A stretch of DNA of 8,359 nt, from the NCBI GenBank assembly GCA_013042025.1, contig JABDQY010000015.1, forward strand, positions 1 through 8,359, written 5' to 3'. Positions 5,617 through 8,359 of this stretch are shown one piece after another (the stretch's first letter is position 1; the number at the start of each line of letters is the position of its first letter). The stretch comes from Bacteroidia bacterium. Lineage in GTDB: Bacteria > Bacteroidota > Bacteroidia > NS11-12g > UBA9320. The position numbers were made by a program, and so were the translations under genes. Below the pieces are notes generated by a model. The model was given only the letters and a program-made list of their open reading frames with translations. It was not told the origin of the DNA and ran no database searches.

Positions 5617-6591
5617 TTACAATAATTCTTTTATTGTATTAATCTTTTTCTCCGTTTCTTCCCACTCATTTGCTGCATCTGACTCCGCAGTAATACCCGC
5701 TCCAGCAAATAATTCTACTTGATTTTCATAAAAACGCATGCACCTTAGATTTACAAAAAATGTTGCTGAATTTTTCCCAAGCACTCCAGTTATACCAGAA
5801 TAGAAGCTTCTATTCAATGTTTCAAATTCATTGATAAATCCAAAACTTGCATCTCGGGGCAAACCACATACAGCACTGGTTGGTTGCAAGTGCTTCAATA
5901 ATTCTAATGCCTGACCTTCAGTGGAAGTTGCAGTATAAGCTGTTTTCAGATGTTTGATATTGCTATATATTGCTTCTTGCTTTTCAGCTTTAACAAAGTT
6001 TGAGAGACCAACTTTAATCAGTTTTTCTTCAATGAACTCCTCCACCATTTGTTGCTCCTCACCTTCTTTAGCGGTAAATTCTTGGTCTAATGTTCGTGTA
6101 CCAGCCAATGCAGTAGAGTAAACCATTCCATGTTCATAATGCATCAATAATTCAGGCGAAGCACCTACCCATTCTTGTCCTCCAAGATTGATATAATATC
6201 CGTACGACTCTGGATGCTTTTTAACTGCATTTTGAAATGTTTTTAATGCATCGTATGTACCATTTAATATTTCATTTCGTGCAAGTACCACTTTAGAGAA
6301 TTCTTCATTTGCCATGCCTTGTTGAGCAAGAAAAACACTTGTTTCGTACTCCTCTTTAGTCATTGGGATGTTAGGCGAAAATTCAAATTGCTTAGCTGAA
6401 TTATCTCCTTTCGTTTTGTTATAGAAGTAAGCCTGTTTTGTTCTATCAAAAGGGAAGTAAACCAAACCTTCCTGTTTCATCCAATAATCATCAATGTCAG
6501 AAAATGATTCAAGATTTTCTGCATCATAACGCTCAATTTTGTTCTTCTCTGGCAAGTAAACAAGGGCTCCGATATTTTCAGTCTTGTTCAT
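5617..6591 (-). CDS. menF: Isochorismate synthase (menaquinone pathway)
   Basis: A 324-residue cytoplasmic chorismate-binding enzyme that converts chorismate to isochorismate, the committed step to menaquinone. By comparison with EntC/MenF, the key residues are present: Lys100 in FSKVVLARNEI (base, EntC Lys147), Glu147 in GASPELL (acid, EntC Glu197), Gly164 in ALAGTRT, Glu179 in KEGEEQQMV and Glu312 in NEWEETEKK (Mg ligands). SAVCGLPRDAS and FYSGITGVLG are further family blocks. It is shorter than E. coli MenF (431), mainly at the N-terminal half, as is common in Bacteroidota. EntC-type siderophore use is possible but unlikely, because its partner is a MenI-like thioesterase and no siderophore genes are visible. 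Its ATG shares a base with the thioesterase stop (TAATG), so translation is probably coupled. It converges on aat and the remnant. Confidence 0.92.
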   Translation of the reverse strand: MNKTENIGALVYLPEKNKIERYDAENLESFSDIDDYWMKQEGLVYFPFDRTKQAYFYNKTKGDNSAKQFEFSPNIPMTKEEYETSVFLAQQGMANEEFSKVVLARNEILNGTYDALKTFQNAVKKHPESYGYYINLGGQEWVGASPELLMHYEHGMVYSTALAGTRTLDQEFTAKEGEEQQMVEEFIEEKLIKVGLSNFVKAEKQEAIYSNIKHLKTAYTATSTEGQALELLKHLQPTSAVCGLPRDASFGFINEFETLNRSFYSGITGVLGKNSATFFVNLRCMRFYENQVELFAGAGITAESDAANEWEETEKKINTIKELL

Positions 6592-6593
6592 TA
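6589..6593 (-). other. TAATG stop/start overlap joining menI and menF
   Basis: On the minus strand the thioesterase stop TAA (6593-6591) and the menF ATG (6591-6589) share one A. This supports one transcript and translational coupling by reinitiation, and fixes the menF start. Confidence 0.85.
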
Positions 6594-7010
6594 TTTGTCG
6601 ATTACTGCAAGTGTCATTCGAGTTACATTTATTAAATCTCCAGCTTCTGTTTTGGTTTCAACTTCCCAAACTTGCGTACTTCGTCCAAGATGAATTGGTT
6701 TTGCTGTTGCATAAATAAGTCCCTCTTTCACACTTTTCAGGTGATTGGTATTTAACGTAAGTCCAACACAAGCTTTGCCTTTTTCGCCAGCAATTAGATT
6801 ACCTGCAAAACTTGCAACATTTTCAGCTAAAGCTGCAACAGCACCACCATGTAATAAACCAAGCGGTTGATACACACGGCTATTTACGGGCATCGACATA
6901 GTTAGAAAATCTGTCCCAATATCAGTTACTTTCATATCTAATAGTTCAGACAAGGTACCTTTACCAAAGTCGTTTAATTGAGAGATGTTTATAGATTTGT
7001 AGGGTATCAA
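6591..7010 (-). CDS. menI: Hotdog-fold 1,4-dihydroxy-2-naphthoyl-CoA thioesterase
   Basis: A 139-residue PaaI/YdiI-type hotdog thioesterase, predicted to hydrolyse DHNA-CoA to DHNA before prenylation in menaquinone synthesis. Motifs: MPVNSRVYQPLGLLHGGA, with His54 and then catalytic Glu63 in ALAEN, LNTNHLKSVKEG and the C-terminal RSTQVWEVE strand. The first in-frame ATG (MKVTDIG) would remove the N-terminal helix. A TTG at 7010 gives MIPYKSINISQLNDFGKG, and with this start the protein aligns without gaps, as I recall it, to E. coli YdiI/MenI (136 residues) from residue 1; Gly51, His54 and Glu63 have identical numbers. Translation further upstream, to 7181, would overlap the divergent phosphatase gene in antisense and gives no family sequence. 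The link to menF supports the DHNA-CoA assignment over a general phenylacetyl-CoA thioesterase. The start is 18 bp from the divergent gene's GTG. Confidence 0.85.
   Translation of the reverse strand: MIPYKSINISQLNDFGKGTLSELLDMKVTDIGTDFLTMSMPVNSRVYQPLGLLHGGAVAALAENVASFAGNLIAGEKGKACVGLTLNTNHLKSVKEGLIYATAKPIHLGRSTQVWEVETKTEAGDLINVTRMTLAVIDK
6992..6999 (+). promoter_or_regulatory. Putative -7 box for the histidine phosphatase gene
   Basis: TAGATTTG matches TAnnTTTG exactly, 29 bases before the GTG at 7029. It lies inside the menI coding region on the opposite strand. No good TTTG -33 element is seen at 19-21 bp upstream, so this is weak. Confidence 0.35.
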
Positions 7011-7028
7011 AACGGTATAACAAATAAA

Positions 7029-7649
7029 GTGAGTGCAAAGAAAACCATTTATATCATTCGCCACGGCGAAACAGACTATAATAAACAGGGGATTATTCAA
7101 GGGAGTGGTATAGACAGCAGTTTGAATGACACAGGCAGACTCCAATCTGAGATGTTCTACGAGGCTTATAACCATCTCCATTTTGATAATATTTACACGA
7201 GTGCATTAAAACGAACACAGGAAAGCATTCATCCATTTGTTCGTGCTGGAAGGAAGTACGAAATTATCCCTGAACTTAATGAGATTAATTGGGGGATTTT
7301 TGAAGGATTAAAAACCAATCCCGAGAGCCACCAAATCTATCTAAATATGGTTGAGAATTGGAAATCAGGATTATTAGATAGAGCAGTAGAAGGAGGTGAA
7401 ACTCCAAATCAAATGATGAAACGTCAGAAAGCGGGTTTAGAAAAGCTACTAGCTAGAGAAAATGAAAGACAGATTTTGATTTGTATGCACGGACGAGCAA
7501 TGCGAAGTTTCTTATGCCTGCTGACAGGCACACCTTTGCAACAAATGGACATCTATAAGCACACAAATTTGTGTTTATATGTAGTACAACAAAATGAAAC
7601 GAAATTTAATGTCTTGGAGCATAACCTCTCCCAACATTTAAGAAAATAG
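7029..7649 (+). CDS. Histidine phosphatase family protein (phosphoglycerate mutase-like)
   Basis: A 206-residue cytoplasmic enzyme of histidine phosphatase branch 1. The motif YIIRHGETDYN (residues 8-18) has the phospho-accepting His12 with Arg11. SALKRTQES gives the second arginine, LNEINWGIFEG the acidic residue and ICMHGRAMRSFL the second histidine, so the catalytic set is complete. Relatives include CobC-, GpmB- and PhoE-like phosphatases; the sequence does not tell the substrate. The insertions of true cofactor-dependent phosphoglycerate mutase (about 250 residues) are missing, so it is probably a phosphatase rather than a glycolytic mutase. GTG at 7029 gives MSAKKTIYIIRHGE, the usual family start; the longer frame from TTG at 6978 overlaps the divergent menI gene. 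It converges on frr with a 23-bp gap and is not in an operon here. Confidence 0.88.
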   Translation: MSAKKTIYIIRHGETDYNKQGIIQGSGIDSSLNDTGRLQSEMFYEAYNHLHFDNIYTSALKRTQESIHPFVRAGRKYEIIPELNEINWGIFEGLKTNPESHQIYLNMVENWKSGLLDRAVEGGETPNQMMKRQKAGLEKLLARENERQILICMHGRAMRSFLCLLTGTPLQQMDIYKHTNLCLYVVQQNETKFNVLEHNLSQHLRK

Positions 7650-7672
7650 ATTTTTTTTGGATCTTAAGAGAC

Positions 7673-8236
7673 TTAAATAGTCATGATCTCATTTTCTTTA
7701 TTGGCGATAGCATCATCAATCCTTTTAGAATAATCATCTACCATTTTTTGGACATCACCTTCTGCATTTTTTGCCAAATCTTCGCTAAGACCTTCCTTCT
7801 GCAACTCTTTAATGGCATCAATTGCGTGTTTTCGAGCACCTCGTAATCCTATTTTCCCGTCTTCGGATTCTCCTTTAACCTGCTTTACAAGTTGAATTCT
7901 TCTCTCTTCGGTAAGTGGAGGCACGTTGATAATTACTTGCTCACCATCATTCTGAGGGTTTAAACCAAGGTTTGCATGCATAATTGCCTTTTCAATTTCT
8001 TCCAACATGCTTTTTTCCCATGGCTTAACCATTAAAGTTTTAGCATCTGGTGTATTTACATTTGCAACTTGGCTTAATGGAACTTTACTTCCATAATATT
8101 CTACCTGAACACTATCTAGCATCGCTGGCATAGCTTTACCGGCACGCAATTTTCCAATTTCTGCTTCTACATGATGGAGACTCTTATCCGCCTCAACCTT
8201 TAACATGTCTATTACTTCTTTTATTTCCTCAATCAT
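7673..8236 (-). CDS. frr: Ribosome recycling factor
   Basis: A 187-residue cytoplasmic factor that, with EF-G, splits the post-termination ribosome. Conserved blocks are LRAGKAMPAMLDSVQVEYYG (about 29-48), PLSQVANVNTPDAKTLMVKPW (about 53-73), NLGLNPQNDGEQVIINVPPLTEERR (about 89-113) and GLRGARKHAID (about 129-139) in the long three-helix-bundle domain. Length matches the family (185 in E. coli), and there is no truncation. The ATG at 8236 gives MIEEIKEVIDMLK, a normal start. In many bacteria pyrH lies directly upstream; here the gene 42 bp upstream in the same direction ends in a membrane helix, so that linkage is not seen. The 3' end converges on the histidine phosphatase gene. Confidence 0.97.
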   Translation of the reverse strand: MIEEIKEVIDMLKVEADKSLHHVEAEIGKLRAGKAMPAMLDSVQVEYYGSKVPLSQVANVNTPDAKTLMVKPWEKSMLEEIEKAIMHANLGLNPQNDGEQVIINVPPLTEERRIQLVKQVKGESEDGKIGLRGARKHAIDAIKELQKEGLSEDLAKNAEGDVQKMVDDYSKRIDDAIANKENEIMTI

Positions 8237-8278
8237 AAACTAAATGTACTATGCAAAGAAAACTAATTATTTACTGCC

Positions 8279-8359
8279 TTACAAAATTAAATATTGATAG
8301 AGCCATAACGAGGCTAAAGCAATAACAATAATGCTGGCTAAAGCAGCATTGGCAAAAAC
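8279..8359 (-). CDS. C-terminal end of an unidentified membrane protein (partial)
   Basis: On the minus strand a frame open from the window edge ends at TAA 8281-8279 after 26 codons. It contains NAALASIIVIALASLWLYQY, a clear transmembrane helix, and ends YLIL. This frame has good codon and amino-acid make-up; the alternative open frame on this strand gives a cysteine-rich, unlikely sequence. The gene enters from the right edge, 42 bp upstream of frr and in the same direction, so they may share a transcript. A helix at the very C-terminus is common in many transporters and small membrane proteins; no family can be named. Confidence 0.6.
   Translation of the reverse strand, partial: VFANAALASIIVIALASLWLYQYLIL

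Noticed and set aside
7650..7690. T-run and small inverted repeat between the phosphatase gene and frr as a two-way terminator
   Set aside because: The stem (TTAAG-AGA-CTTAA) is only five A/T-rich pairs and does not sit directly before the T-run.
1..8359. Search for CRISPR arrays, tRNA or rRNA genes, IS elements, phage or toxin-antitoxin genes
   Set aside because: No spaced direct repeats, cloverleaf-like sequence, transposase motifs or paired small genes were visible by eye; the window reads as ordinary chromosomal genes.

Overview
The window is AT-rich, densely coding DNA from a member of the Bacteroidota. Several things point there: matches to the Bacteroidota -7 promoter box (TAnnTTTG) upstream of several genes, no recognisable Shine-Dalgarno sequences, three lipoproteins (one carrying the Cys-Ser-Asp-Asp-Asp start typical of surface-exposed Bacteroidota lipoproteins), a large Bacteroidota-style M23 peptidase lipoprotein, and a MenI-MenF menaquinone pair. 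I cannot fix the order or genus. The gene content looks chromosomal and largely housekeeping. I see no prophage, IS element, CRISPR array, tRNA, rRNA or defence system.

Layout, left to right. A gene start runs off the left edge (minus, 1-52). Then, all on the minus strand, come a Bcp-type peroxiredoxin (222-674), a small c-type cytochrome lipoprotein with an unusual CX4CH haem motif (737-1102) and a 614-residue M23 metallopeptidase lipoprotein with a TTG start (1175-3019). A perfect 11-bp hairpin with a U-tract separates the cytochrome gene from bcp. A 231-bp divergent spacer leads to a plus-strand YegP/DUF1508-like gene (3251-3622). This converges on a minus-strand pair: a FAHD1-like fumarylacetoacetate hydrolase family enzyme (4269-4877) followed by a cyclophilin-type prolyl isomerase lipoprotein (3632-4243). 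A divergent plus-strand aat gene (4907-5464) encodes a naturally short leucyl/phenylalanyl-tRNA-protein transferase and is followed by what looks like the broken tail of a YD-repeat-like protein (5465-5609).

Next is a minus-strand menaquinone operon, menI (DHNA-CoA thioesterase, 6591-7010, TTG start) and menF (isochorismate synthase, 5617-6591), joined by a TAATG overlap. Divergent from it, 18 bp away, is a GTG-started histidine phosphatase (7029-7649). It converges on frr (ribosome recycling factor, 7673-8236), and the right edge carries the C-terminal membrane helix of an unidentified protein (8279-8359).

The only clear functional partnership is menI-menF: MenF converts chorismate to isochorismate at the start of menaquinone synthesis, and MenI removes CoA from DHNA-CoA near its end. 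The rest are individually useful functions: peroxide detoxification, cell-wall hydrolysis, envelope protein folding, N-degron tagging and ribosome recycling. The most notable observations are the CX4CH surface lipoprotein cytochrome, the non-ATG starts supported by alignment, the gene remnant behind aat, and the very tight divergent gene pairs. I do not see a convincing new multi-gene system.
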